DNA of 14,306 nt, taken from JADYZU01 sp964443055. Its GTDB lineage: Bacteria > Pseudomonadota > Alphaproteobacteria > Rhodobacterales > Rhodobacteraceae. Shown here piece after piece: positions 7,278-13,487 of this stretch; the first letter of the stretch is position 1; each line of letters begins with the position of its first letter. Where the stretch lies: the NCBI GenBank assembly GCA_964443055.1, contig CAYUBT010000059.1, positions 1 through 14,306 of the forward strand, written 5' to 3'. The position numbers and the translations under genes are program-made. Below the pieces are notes generated by a model. The model had not been told where the DNA came from and searched no databases. It saw only the letters and a program-made list of their open reading frames with translations.

Positions 7278-7439
7278 CGGCCGTCTCCCCATGATCGGGT
7301 TGCGCCTTGCCAGGACCGATATTGTCAGATTTCCGCATCCCGCGCAATTTCCGATCCGCTCCTGCCCGGCATTCACGGCACCATTGGCAGTTCTTCGCCG
7401 CAAGGCAGGGCAGGATTCAGGTTCAGAAAATCATCATAA

Positions 7440-7453
7440 CAATCAATTGATTG
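7440..7453. promoter_or_regulatory. 14-base perfect palindrome, candidate operator in the divergent region
   Basis: CAATCAATTGATTG is identical to its own reverse complement. On the minus strand it is immediately upstream of TATGAT (7438-7433), which looks like a -10 box for the VOC gene, so a bound protein would block that promoter. The regulator is unknown and none is encoded next to it. Confidence 0.4.
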
Positions 7454-7518
7454 GTGAATCACGCCCGGGGCCGCGCCCGTCCCCCGGAAGCGGCCGCGCG
7501 CCCGGCTGGTGATTTTTC

Positions 7519-7547
7519 CTGTCGCCACGCCTTTCCGGTGCTAGGAT
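7519..7547 (+). promoter_or_regulatory. Possible promoter of the DUF1801 gene
   Basis: TAGGAT at 7542-7547 is preceded by TG-C, giving an extended -10. A weak -35 (CTGTCG, 7519-7524) lies 17 bases upstream. The match is modest and rests on position, about 70 bases before the gene start. Confidence 0.25.
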
Positions 7548-7615
7548 CGCCAACGCCCCGCCGGGTCCGTGGCTTGCGGACTGTCCGGCGACACAGAGCA
7601 ACCGGAGGCGGTCCG

Positions 7616-7996
7616 ATGCCCGACGACATCGACGTGAAGATCGAAAGCCTGGGCGGCTGGCGCGGTGAGCGTCTTTCGCGCATCCGTCGCCTCATCCGGG
7701 AGGCCGTGCCAAGCGTGGTCGAGGAGATGAAATGGCGCAAGCCCACCAATCCGCTGGGCGTGCCGACCTGGTCGCATGACGGGATCATCTGTACGGGCGA
7801 GAGCTACAAGGACAAGATCAAGCTGACCTTTCCCAAGGGCAGTCGTCTGGCCGATCCGAAGGGCCTGTTCAACGCCAGCATGAACGGCGTCCGGCGAGCC
7901 ATCGATATCCGCGAGGAGGACAAGCCGGACGAGACGGCACTGCAGGATCTCTTTCGCGAAGCGGCGAGGCTCAACACCTCGGACAAGCAGCGCTGA
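7616..7996 (+). CDS. DUF1801 domain protein
   Basis: This is a 126-residue cytoplasmic protein of the DUF1801 (YdhG-like) family, whose biochemical role is unknown. The family pattern is visible: a helical start with LSRIRRLIREAVPSVVEEMKW, then KPTNPLGVPTWSHDGIICTGESY, KIKLTFPKGSRLADPKGLFN, and a helical end with AIDIREEDKPDETAL. The ATG at 7616 follows GGAGG by seven bases (7604-7608) and begins at the conserved part; the frame is open upstream to 7451, but that stretch has no good ribosome site and runs through the promoter area. The gene stands divergent from the VOC gene. DUF1801 and VOC proteins are often neighbours in proteobacterial genomes, in my recollection, but no shared pathway is established. 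Confidence 0.88.
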   Translation: MPDDIDVKIESLGGWRGERLSRIRRLIREAVPSVVEEMKWRKPTNPLGVPTWSHDGIICTGESYKDKIKLTFPKGSRLADPKGLFNASMNGVRRAIDIREEDKPDETALQDLFREAARLNTSDKQR

Positions 7997-8040
7997 CCCC
8001 CGGGCGCTGGCGGGTGTGCGCTTCCACCGGGGGCCACCAT

Positions 8041-8111
8041 CGTCATTGCGAGGAGGCGGCAAACCGGAGATGTCGGACGACTGGGCTGCTTCGCATTCGC
8101 TCGCAGTGACG
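8041..8111 (+). repeat. Dispersed palindromic element, copy A
   Basis: The left arm CGTCATTGCGAG (8041-8052) pairs with the right arm CTCGCAGTGACG (8100-8111). The single mismatch would be a G-U pair in RNA. The interior carries GGAGGCGGCAAACCGG. Same orientation as copies B and C. Confidence 0.8.
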
Positions 8112-8136
8112 GGGAGAGGCAGCCCTCGTCCTCATC

Positions 8137-8219
8137 CGTCATTGCGAGGAGCCGCAGGCGACGCGGCAAGCCAGACACGCGGGGAACACTGCGTTGCTTC
8201 GCTGATGCTCGCAATGACG
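8137..8219 (+). repeat. Dispersed palindromic element, copy B
   Basis: The left arm CGTCATTGCGAG (8137-8148) and the right arm CTCGCAATGACG (8208-8219) are perfectly complementary. The interior contains GACGCGGCAAGCCAG, shared word for word with copy C. It begins 25 bases after copy A. Confidence 0.85.
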
Positions 8220-8272
8220 GGAGTTGACGGAAGAAGTGATGGATCCGGAGCCCTGGCTGCCCGTTCATGGCC

Positions 8273-8300
8273 TTGATCCATTCACTTATGCGCCTATTGT
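8273..8300 (+). promoter_or_regulatory. Possible promoter of the NUDIX gene
   Basis: TTGATC (8273-8278) and TATTGT (8295-8300) resemble -35 and -10 boxes with 16 bases between them, just after the repeats and 22 bases before the start codon. The match is moderate and unconfirmed. Confidence 0.3.
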
Positions 8301-8321
8301 CTCCTGATAACGGAGGCAGAC

Positions 8322-8738
8322 ATGCAGGATACGGAATTGTCCGGGGCGCGGCAGGTGGCCGCGCTCTGCTGGCGGGACGGCGATGACCGGCGAGAGGTGC
8401 TTCTTGTCACCTCGTCGCACGGGCGCTGGATTCTGCCCAAGGGCTGGCCGATGGAGGGCAGGAGCGACGCAGAAGCCGCCGCCATCGAGGCCTGGGAGGA
8501 GGCAGGGGTCGCGCGGGGCGATGTCTCGGCGCGGGCGCTCGGCACCTACATCATGACGAAACAGGACAGCGCGGGGCGCGAACTGCGCCTGCCGACCCGG
8601 GTCTTTCCGCTGAAAGTGACGGAACTCGCCAGGAACTGGCCCGAGAAGGACCGCCGCGAACGGCGCTGGCTGCCGCTGGCCGAGGCCGCCCGAACCGTCA
8701 CCGAGCCCGACCTGCGCACGCTGCTGCGCGCGTTCTGA
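8322..8738 (+). CDS. NUDIX hydrolase
   Basis: This is a 138-residue NUDIX protein, expected to hydrolyse a nucleoside diphosphate linked to another moiety, such as a diphosphoinositol-like or dinucleoside polyphosphate, with Mg2+. The Nudix helix runs from G41 to V63 (GWPMEGRSDAEAAA, then IEAWEEAGV). The catalytic glutamates E56, E59 and E60 are present, but the arginine usual before the first of these is isoleucine (I55). LPKGWPMEG resembles the DIPP-type subgroup. The ATG at 8322 is preceded by GGAGG at 8312-8316. The stop at 8736-8738 is followed 9 bases later by an ATG that leads into the assembly gap and, if the gap is artificial, into trkH. The substrate is not determined by the sequence. 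Confidence 0.9.
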   Translation: MQDTELSGARQVAALCWRDGDDRREVLLVTSSHGRWILPKGWPMEGRSDAEAAAIEAWEEAGVARGDVSARALGTYIMTKQDSAGRELRLPTRVFPLKVTELARNWPEKDRRERRWLPLAEAARTVTEPDLRTLLRAF

Positions 8739-8760
8739 GACAGGCGCATGGCCGCGCTGA

Positions 8761-8860
8761 NNNNNNNNNNNNNNNNNNNNNNNNNNNNNNNNNNNNNNNN
8801 NNNNNNNNNNNNNNNNNNNNNNNNNNNNNNNNNNNNNNNNNNNNNNNNNNNNNNNNNNNN
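8761..8860. other. Assembly gap (100 Ns)
   Basis: A run of exactly 100 undetermined bases is the conventional size for a gap of unknown length. The 10-mer GCCGCGCTGA occurs immediately before it (8751-8760) and immediately after it (8861-8870), so the true gap may be zero or a short stretch. The N-terminus of TrkH falls here. Confidence 0.98.
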
Positions 8861-10180
8861 GCCGCGCTGACGCTCGCGGCCGGGGTTCTCATGGCGCTCG
8901 CCACGCGGGGCACTGGCGGGGAAGGGCTGTCCGTGCGGCAGGCCTATCTCCTCACCCTGCTCATCTGGGTGGCGCTGCCGCTGTTCGGCGCGCTGCCGTT
9001 CATGCTGGGCGCGCCCGGCCTGTCAGCTGTCGACGCGTGGTTCGAAAGCGTCTCGGGGCTGACCACGACCGGGGCAACCGTCATCGCAGGGCTCGAGCAA
9101 CTGCCGCCCGGGGCCAATCTCTGGCGCGGGCTGCTGCAATGGACGGGGGGGCTGGGGATCGTCTTCGTCGCCATGATCTTCCTGCCCTTCATGCGCGTGG
9201 GCGGGATGCAGTTCTTCCGTGCCGAGAATTTTGACACGATGGGCAAGATCCTGCCCCGCGCGAGCGACATCGCCTCGGGGATCCTGCAGGTCTATCTGAT
9301 CCTGAGTGTTGTGGTGGTCGCAACCTATGCAGCGCTCGGCATGTCGCCGCTCGATGCAGTGGTCAATGCGATGGCGACGGTCTCGACCGGGGGAGTCTCG
9401 TCGTCGGATGCCTCCTTCGGGGCCTATTCCGGGGCGGTCGAGATCTTCGGCGGGCTGTTCATGATTGCCGCCGCCCTACCCTATGTGCGATATGTCCAGC
9501 TTCTGCGCGGAAGCCCGCTGTCGCTGCTGCGCGACCCGCAGGTGCGGTTCTTTCTTGGTGCGCTGGCGCTCGGGATCGTCGTGGCGGCAGGCTGGGGCGT
9601 GATCGGGCGCGGCCTGCCGGTGGCGAGTGCCCTGCGCGAGTCATTCTTCAACATCACCTCGATCACCACCGGCACGGGGTTCTCCTCGGGCAGCTTCGCG
9701 CATTGGGAGGGACCGGCGCTGGTCGCGGGTTTCATCCTCGGCCTGATGGGCGGGTGTTCAGGCTCTTCCTCGGCGGCACTGTCGGTATTCCGGGTACAAC
9801 TGGTCTTTCACATGCTCTGGGCCCGCATCCGCCTGATCCGTACGCCGTCACGCATCCTGCCGGTGCGCTATGATGGGCGGCGGGTCGGTGAGGATGTGCT
9901 CGATTCGGTGATGGTCTTTGTCTCGGTCTATCTCATCGGGCTGGTGCTGTTCGCCATTGCCATCAGCCTGACCGGAACCGACGGCTATTCGGCGCTCAAC
10001 GGCGCGTGGATGGCGCTTGGTAATGTCGGTTACGGTTTCGGGCCGCTGGCCACACTCGACGGCACCTTCCGCCATTACCCCGAGACTGCCAAATGGCTCA
10101 TGGCGCTGGCGATGCTGCTGGGGCGGCTCGGCCTGCTGTCGATGGTCGTGATCGTGCTGCCGGGGTTCTGGCGGCGTTAG
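8861..10180 (+). CDS. trkH: TrkH-type potassium uptake channel subunit, 5' end lost in the gap
   Basis: This is the membrane subunit of the Trk K+ uptake system, which works with the cytoplasmic NAD(H)/ATP-binding gate TrkA (not in this window). Counting from the in-frame Met at 8891, the four selectivity-filter loops are TTTGA (58-62), STGGVS (165-170), TTGTGF (259-264) and NVGYGF (378-383), each ahead of a pore-lining helix. GGLGIVFVAMIFLPF and GGMQFFRAE are further family signatures, and GRLGLLSMVVIVLPGFWRR ends the protein as in E. coli TrkH. TrkH proteins are near 480 residues; here about 40 N-terminal residues, including the first membrane helix, are missing. The frame is open from the gap edge. 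The Met at 8891 is internal to a helix and unlikely to be the true start. Confidence 0.92.
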   Translation, partial: AALTLAAGVLMALATRGTGGEGLSVRQAYLLTLLIWVALPLFGALPFMLGAPGLSAVDAWFESVSGLTTTGATVIAGLEQLPPGANLWRGLLQWTGGLGIVFVAMIFLPFMRVGGMQFFRAENFDTMGKILPRASDIASGILQVYLILSVVVVATYAALGMSPLDAVVNAMATVSTGGVSSSDASFGAYSGAVEIFGGLFMIAAALPYVRYVQLLRGSPLSLLRDPQVRFFLGALALGIVVAAGWGVIGRGLPVASALRESFFNITSITTGTGFSSGSFAHWEGPALVAGFILGLMGGCSGSSSAALSVFRVQLVFHMLWARIRLIRTPSRILPVRYDGRRVGEDVLDSVMVFVSVYLIGLVLFAIAISLTGTDGYSALNGAWMALGNVGYGFGPLATLDGTFRHYPETAKWLMALAMLLGRLGLLSMVVIVLPGFWRR

Positions 10181-10210
10181 CGTCACCCGTCCCTTCCCCT
10201 TTTGCCCTTT

Positions 10211-10267
10211 CACCTCTGCGAAAATATCCTGGGGTGAGGCCCATAGGGCCGAGGGGCAAAGCCCCTC
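10211..10267. terminator. Twin-hairpin intergenic unit between convergent trkH and usp
   Basis: CGAAAATATCCTGGGG is followed by two hairpins: GGCCC-ATA-GGGCC (10238-10250) and GAGGGGC-AAA-GCCCCTC (10251-10267). The second has a perfect 7-base stem. It lies between the trkH stop (10180) and the usp stop (10288), so it can end transcription from both sides. The arrangement resembles a repeated intergenic unit I recall from Rhodobacteraceae. Confidence 0.6.
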
Positions 10268-10287
10268 ATGGCGCAACGCCCGCCCCC

Positions 10288-11169
10288 TCAGCCATCCCGC
10301 AACGGCACGACCAGCACATCCGAGCGCGCCTGCGCCAGCACCTTGCGCGCAACGCCGCCGAGCAGATGCCGCGCCATGGCCCCCGCCCCCTGGGTGCCGA
10401 TGACAACCAGATCAGTGCGCCGTCGGCGCGAGGCATTGATCAGGGCCGTGGCTGCATCCCCCTGGACGATACGCACCGCACAATCGGGCGGCAGCGCGCC
10501 ATTCTGCCCGTGAACTTCCAGCAGATTGCGTCGTGCCTCGGCTGCGCGGGCCTTGCGGTATTGGGCTATTTCCGCCTGTGGTGTCCCGACCTTGAGCATC
10601 GCCTGTTCGAACCCCAGCGGAATCTCGACCGTATGCAGAAACTGGCGCCGCGCAACCGGAGCCACGCGTTGCGTCATGACCGCCGCTGCCTGAGCATGGG
10701 CCGAGAAATCCGTGCCGATGGTGGCGTGACGATAGGGACCAAGCACCTCTCCACGCACGATGATGACCGGGGCGGGGCCATGGCGGATCACCCGGTCGGC
10801 GGTCGAGCCGAACACCCGCTCGCGCAGGCCTTGGGCCACGCCGGGGCCGATGACGATGAGGTCTGCCCCACTTTCACGTGCCAACCCGTTGATGATCTCA
10901 TGCGGCTTGCCAGCCGCAACATATAGCTCTGCCGCCGGTTCGGCGCGGGCAACCAGAGTATACAACCCTTCACTTGCGGCATTCAGCAGCCTATCGCGCG
11001 TCTTGTCTTCGTTGGGCGGGACCGACTGCAGGGAATGGGGCAGTTCTTCGATCACATGAACGGCCACTAACTTTGCGCGATGCTCATGCGCCAGTTGCAG
11101 CGCGCGGGCGGCGATACGCGCGGCCCCGTCATCAAGCGCAAGCGCCACGAGGATGGTGCGAATCGTCAT
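10288..11169 (-). CDS. Tandem-domain universal stress protein
   Basis: This is a 293-residue cytoplasmic protein made of two UspA domains (about 1-140 and 145-293). Each starts or ends with typical strands: TIRTILVALALDD, DLIVIGPG and PVIIVRG in the first; ATIGTDFSAHAQAAA, DLVVIGTQG and SDVLVVPL in the second. The ATP-binding loop G-x2-G-x9-G-(S/T) is better kept in the second domain (G258, G261, G271, then G272 in place of S/T). The first has G108 and G121-S122 but Val where the second Gly should be. Either or both domains might bind ATP. GGGAGG five bases before the ATG gives a strong start. It follows mgtE by 10 bases on the same strand, so it is in an operon with the Mg2+ channel and may tie stress or nucleotide signals to ion transport; that link is inference. 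Confidence 0.9.
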   Translation of the reverse strand: MTIRTILVALALDDGAARIAARALQLAHEHRAKLVAVHVIEELPHSLQSVPPNEDKTRDRLLNAASEGLYTLVARAEPAAELYVAAGKPHEIINGLARESGADLIVIGPGVAQGLRERVFGSTADRVIRHGPAPVIIVRGEVLGPYRHATIGTDFSAHAQAAAVMTQRVAPVARRQFLHTVEIPLGFEQAMLKVGTPQAEIAQYRKARAAEARRNLLEVHGQNGALPPDCAVRIVQGDAATALINASRRRRTDLVVIGTQGAGAMARHLLGGVARKVLAQARSDVLVVPLRDG

Positions 11170-11179
11170 CTTGTCCTCC

Positions 11180-12532
11180 CTATGGCAGGGTCAGGATCGA
11201 CCGGGCGATGCTGAAATAGATCACGACCCCGGTCGCATCGGCAATTGACGTGACCAGCGGCGTGCTCGCCGTGGCCGGGTCCATGTTGAAGCGACTGAGC
11301 AGGAACGGCAGGATCATGCCGATCAGACTGCCGACGATGACGATCAGGATCATCGACAGCGCAATCACCAGCGCGATGTCGGTACCACCCCGGAACACCC
11401 CGATCACGGCGATGGCGGCGGCCATGCTCAGCCCCAGCAGGATGGCGACGACCAGTTCACGCCCCAGCACCCGGCCCCAGTCACCCATGCCGATTTCACC
11501 AGTAGCCAGCGCCCGGATCATCAGCGTCGCCGATTGCGAGCCCGCGTTGCCCCCCGAGGCGATCAGGATCGGCAGAAAGAACATGAGCGCCAGATGGGCG
11601 GCGATCGTGTCCTCGAAATGGGCGATGCCCGCGCCCGAGAAGATGTTGCCGAACACCAGCAGCATCAGCCAGACGATCCGCGCGCGGTAGAGCATCGGAA
11701 TCGACGCGCTGCCCACCCCGGCCTCGAGTCCGGTGACTGTGCCGACAAGGTGGAAATCCTCGGTCGCCTCGGCCTCCATCACGTCGAGCGCATCGTCATG
11801 GGTGATGATGCCCACGAGCCGTCCGTCATGATCCACCACCGGCAGGGCGAGCACGTCGTAACGGGCGATCTTCCGCGCCGCATCCTCGACATCGTCATCG
11901 ACGCGGATCGCATGGGTATTGGTCTCCATGATGCCGGAGACCCTGGCAGCCGCAGGCGCGGTGATCAGATCCTGCAGCCGCACCGCGCCCAGCAGGTGGC
12001 GCTCCTCATCGATCACATAGGTGCGGTAGATCGTCTCCTTGTCGGGGGCCTCGCGGCGCAGGACGGTGATCGCATCGGCCGCGCTGCAGGTCGGGGCGAG
12101 TGCCGCATAATCCGAGGTCATGATCGCGCCCGCCGTGCCCTCCTCGTAGGAGGCGAGACGGCGGATGTCCTCGCGCTCGGCCTGCGCGAGCGCGGGCATG
12201 AGCGCGTCGCGCTGCGCCTCGGAGAGTTCCTTGTAGAGGTCGGCCCGGTCGTCCGCGCTCATCTCCATGACGATGGCGGCGAGGTCCATGCGCGAGGTGA
12301 TCGTCGCCAGCAGCGTCTGGAAATCATGGTCGAGATAGCCGAAAACGCGGGCCTGCACCTCGCGGGGGGCGCGGCGCAGGACGGCCCAGGCCTCGGCGGC
12401 TTCGAGCCGCTGGAGCGCATGGGCGATGTCGGCCGGATGTTCGCGTTCGAGCGCGGCGCGAATCGTCCCCGCCTCGCCCGTTTGGAAGATATCCAGAATG
12501 TCCAGGATCTTGTCCTGCATCTGCGCCCCCAT
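11180..12532 (-). CDS. mgtE: MgtE-type magnesium channel
   Basis: This is a 450-residue Mg2+-gated Mg2+ channel of the inner membrane. Domains in order are the MgtE N domain (about 20-125, with EHPADIAHALQRLE), a CBS pair (about 130-255, starting YEEGTAGAIMTSDY, with LPVVDHDGRLVGIIT in the second repeat) that senses cytosolic Mg2+, and five membrane helices (about 285-448). The pore signatures GGNAGSQSAT (327-336) and ATASTPLVTSIADATG are present. The acidic residue D432 corresponds, as I recall, to the key pore aspartate of Thermus thermophilus MgtE, which has the same length. The first ATG at 12532 lacks a clear ribosome site; ATG at 12520 has a G-rich stretch just before it and is an alternative start four residues in. 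It is the first gene of an operon with usp. Confidence 0.94.
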   Translation of the reverse strand: MGAQMQDKILDILDIFQTGEAGTIRAALEREHPADIAHALQRLEAAEAWAVLRRAPREVQARVFGYLDHDFQTLLATITSRMDLAAIVMEMSADDRADLYKELSEAQRDALMPALAQAEREDIRRLASYEEGTAGAIMTSDYAALAPTCSAADAITVLRREAPDKETIYRTYVIDEERHLLGAVRLQDLITAPAAARVSGIMETNTHAIRVDDDVEDAARKIARYDVLALPVVDHDGRLVGIITHDDALDVMEAEATEDFHLVGTVTGLEAGVGSASIPMLYRARIVWLMLLVFGNIFSGAGIAHFEDTIAAHLALMFFLPILIASGGNAGSQSATLMIRALATGEIGMGDWGRVLGRELVVAILLGLSMAAAIAVIGVFRGGTDIALVIALSMILIVIVGSLIGMILPFLLSRFNMDPATASTPLVTSIADATGVVIYFSIARSILTLP

Positions 12533-12552
12533 ATGGTACGGGCGCGCAGGGT

Positions 12553-12660
12553 TCAGCGAAGGGTCGGCTGAAGTCCCGCCATGCGACCGTACGGGTCTTT
12601 CGGGTAGATTCGAATCGCGCGAACGGTCCGCGTGATCCGTCTACTACTGCCTTCGTCCAT
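12553..12660 (-). CDS. Possible 35-residue leader ORF ahead of mgtE
   Basis: An ATG at 12660, with AGGGA about five bases upstream, opens a 35-codon frame ending in TGA 20 bases before mgtE. The product has three prolines and many arginines (it ends YPKDPYGRMAGLQPTLR). Its third codon positions are visibly less GC-rich than those of mgtE. It may be chance, or a short leader peptide as known for some Mg2+ transporter genes in enteric bacteria. Confidence 0.2.
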   Translation of the reverse strand: MDEGSSRRITRTVRAIRIYPKDPYGRMAGLQPTLR

Positions 12661-12821
12661 CACGATCCCTGCCCGGTGACGCCGCCCTCGAGGCGACCGA
12701 CCGGGGCAGATGTAGAACGGGCACGCGCGGAGGGCAACCGGCATCCACGGCGAGGCCAGGGCGCCGAACGCATGCTGCAGTGCATGGACGGGGATTCGGC
12801 CCGCACGATTCCCGCAAACCC

Positions 12822-12888
12822 CGTCATTGCGAGGAGGCAAAGCCGGACGCGGCAAGCCAGAAAGTTGGAGCGCTGGCTCGCGATGACG
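12822..12888 (+). repeat. Dispersed palindromic element, copy C
   Basis: The left arm CGTCATTGCGAG (12822-12833) pairs with the right arm CTCGCGATGACG (12877-12888), again with one change that keeps a G-U pair. The interior shares GACGCGGCAAGCCAG with copy B. It is followed at once by a run of nine G. Confidence 0.8.
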
Positions 12889-12960
12889 GGAGGGGGGGGG
12901 ACGGTGTCGGAACCCTGCCCGGCGGGGCTGGGCTCCGGTTCCGTTTGCCGCGATGACAGA

Positions 12961-13020
12961 CGCCCGGCCTGTCGCGCCCGGCCGGGCGCCCGGGCCGTCA
13001 TGCGGACCCTCATTCAGGGT
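12961..13020. terminator. GC-rich hairpins after the EF-hand gene
   Basis: On the minus strand, soon after the EF-hand stop, there is ACCCT-CATTC-AGGGT (13006-13020). Beyond it CGCCCGGC (12961-12968) pairs with GCCGGGCG (12981-12988), overlapping the 16-base palindrome GCGCCCGGCCGGGCGC (12974-12989). Together they are likely to stall or end transcription; no T-run is present. Confidence 0.4.
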
Positions 13021-13026
13021 GCGGTC

Positions 13027-13266
13027 TCATTCCGCGGCAGCACCGAGCAGCCCTGCATCCTGCGCCGCAGCGACTTCATCGGCACTCAGCACGCCGTCGC
13101 CATCGGTGTCCATCGCGGCAAAGTCCTCGGCCGTGATGTCGGGAGTGACGGCGACCACCTCTTCATAGGTCACGGCTCCGTCGCCATCGGCATCCAGATC
13201 AGCCTGGGCCCAGGCGGGCGCGGCCAAGGCGAGGGTCGTCGCAGCGGTCAGAAGAAGCTTTTTCAT
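13027..13266 (-). CDS. Small exported EF-hand calcium-binding protein
   Basis: This is a 79-residue protein with a clear signal peptide (MKKLLLTAATTLALAAPAWA, cleavage after residue 20) and two EF-hand loops. Loop 1 is D25-D27-D29-G30 to E36 (DADGDGAVTYEE). Loop 2 is D53-D55-D57-G58 to E64 (DTDGDGVLSADE). Both keep the acidic ligands and the final glutamate, so Ca2+ binding is very likely. The mature part is only about 59 residues and acts in the periplasm or outside the cell. GGAG seven bases upstream supports the ATG at 13266. Such tiny EF-hand proteins are frequent in alphaproteobacteria; their partners are unknown. An 8-base inverted repeat lies 20 bases upstream of the start. Confidence 0.9.
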   Translation of the reverse strand: MKKLLLTAATTLALAAPAWAQADLDADGDGAVTYEEVVAVTPDITAEDFAAMDTDGDGVLSADEVAAAQDAGLLGAAAE

Positions 13267-13284
13267 TTGTCTGCTCCATTTTCA

Positions 13285-13306
13285 TGAAGGCATCCGTCTG
13301 CCTTCA
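13285..13306. promoter_or_regulatory. Inverted repeat in the leader of the EF-hand gene
   Basis: TGAAGGCA and TGCCTTCA form perfect 8-base arms around a 6-base spacer, about 18 bases upstream of the start codon and adjacent to its ribosome site. It could be an operator or a leader hairpin. Confidence 0.4.
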
Positions 13307-13487
13307 CCCGCAGATAACGCGATGCTGCCCGGGATCGGCAGAGGTCCGGGGCCGGGCGGACGGAAAGCAGCATGTTCCAGCCATTTCGGCCCGTCCCGGC
13401 GCGTCGGGGCGAGCGGGTTCCCGCCAGACGCCTCCGCTCACCCGAAGTTGTGCGGCGAATCCGCCTGCGCTACCTGCCACCCGGCCA

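Larger units (their letters stand above)
7278..7615. other. Divergent intergenic region of 338 bases
   Basis: No gene is supported here. It should hold the promoters of the VOC gene (-) and the DUF1801 gene (+). An AT-rich patch at about 7428-7461 contrasts with its GC-rich surroundings and contains a perfect palindrome. A possible extended -10 for the + gene is at 7542-7547. Confidence 0.5.
7997..8321. other. Gene-free stretch of 325 bases filled by two palindromic repeats
   Basis: Two copies of the CGTCATTGCGAG palindromic element take up about half of this stretch (8041-8111 and 8137-8219). A possible promoter for the NUDIX gene follows at 8273-8300. Open frames here are translations of the repeat and are not genes. 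Confidence 0.7.
12533..13026. other. Gene-free stretch of 494 bases upstream of mgtE
   Basis: No protein gene of normal size is supported. The stretch holds the third palindromic repeat (12822-12888), a run of nine G (12892-12900), GC-rich palindromic sequence next to the end of the EF-hand gene, and a 35-codon minus-strand ORF (12553-12660) that could be a leader peptide. The mgtE promoter must lie here; I cannot place it with confidence and see no recognisable Mg2+ riboswitch. Confidence 0.5.

Noticed and set aside
5943..7439. 498-residue open frame on + across the reductase and VOC genes
   Set aside because: It is an antisense shadow of two recognisable genes and shows no family features of its own.
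8041..8219. Possible CRISPR array
   Set aside because: There are only two copies of a long palindromic element, with no regular short direct repeats and spacers.
7804..8268. 154-residue open frame on - with LRASAKQ and RLLAMT repeats
   Set aside because: These residues are the usual spurious translation of the CGTCATTGCGAG palindromic elements, and the rest runs antisense to the DUF1801 gene.
11534..12571. 345-residue open frame on + opposite mgtE
   Set aside because: It mirrors mgtE codons; mgtE has all the domain signatures.
12607..12616. GATTCGAATC, resembling a tRNA T-loop
   Set aside because: The flanking bases cannot form the T-stem on either strand, and no acceptor or anticodon arms are found nearby; it is just a 10-base palindrome.
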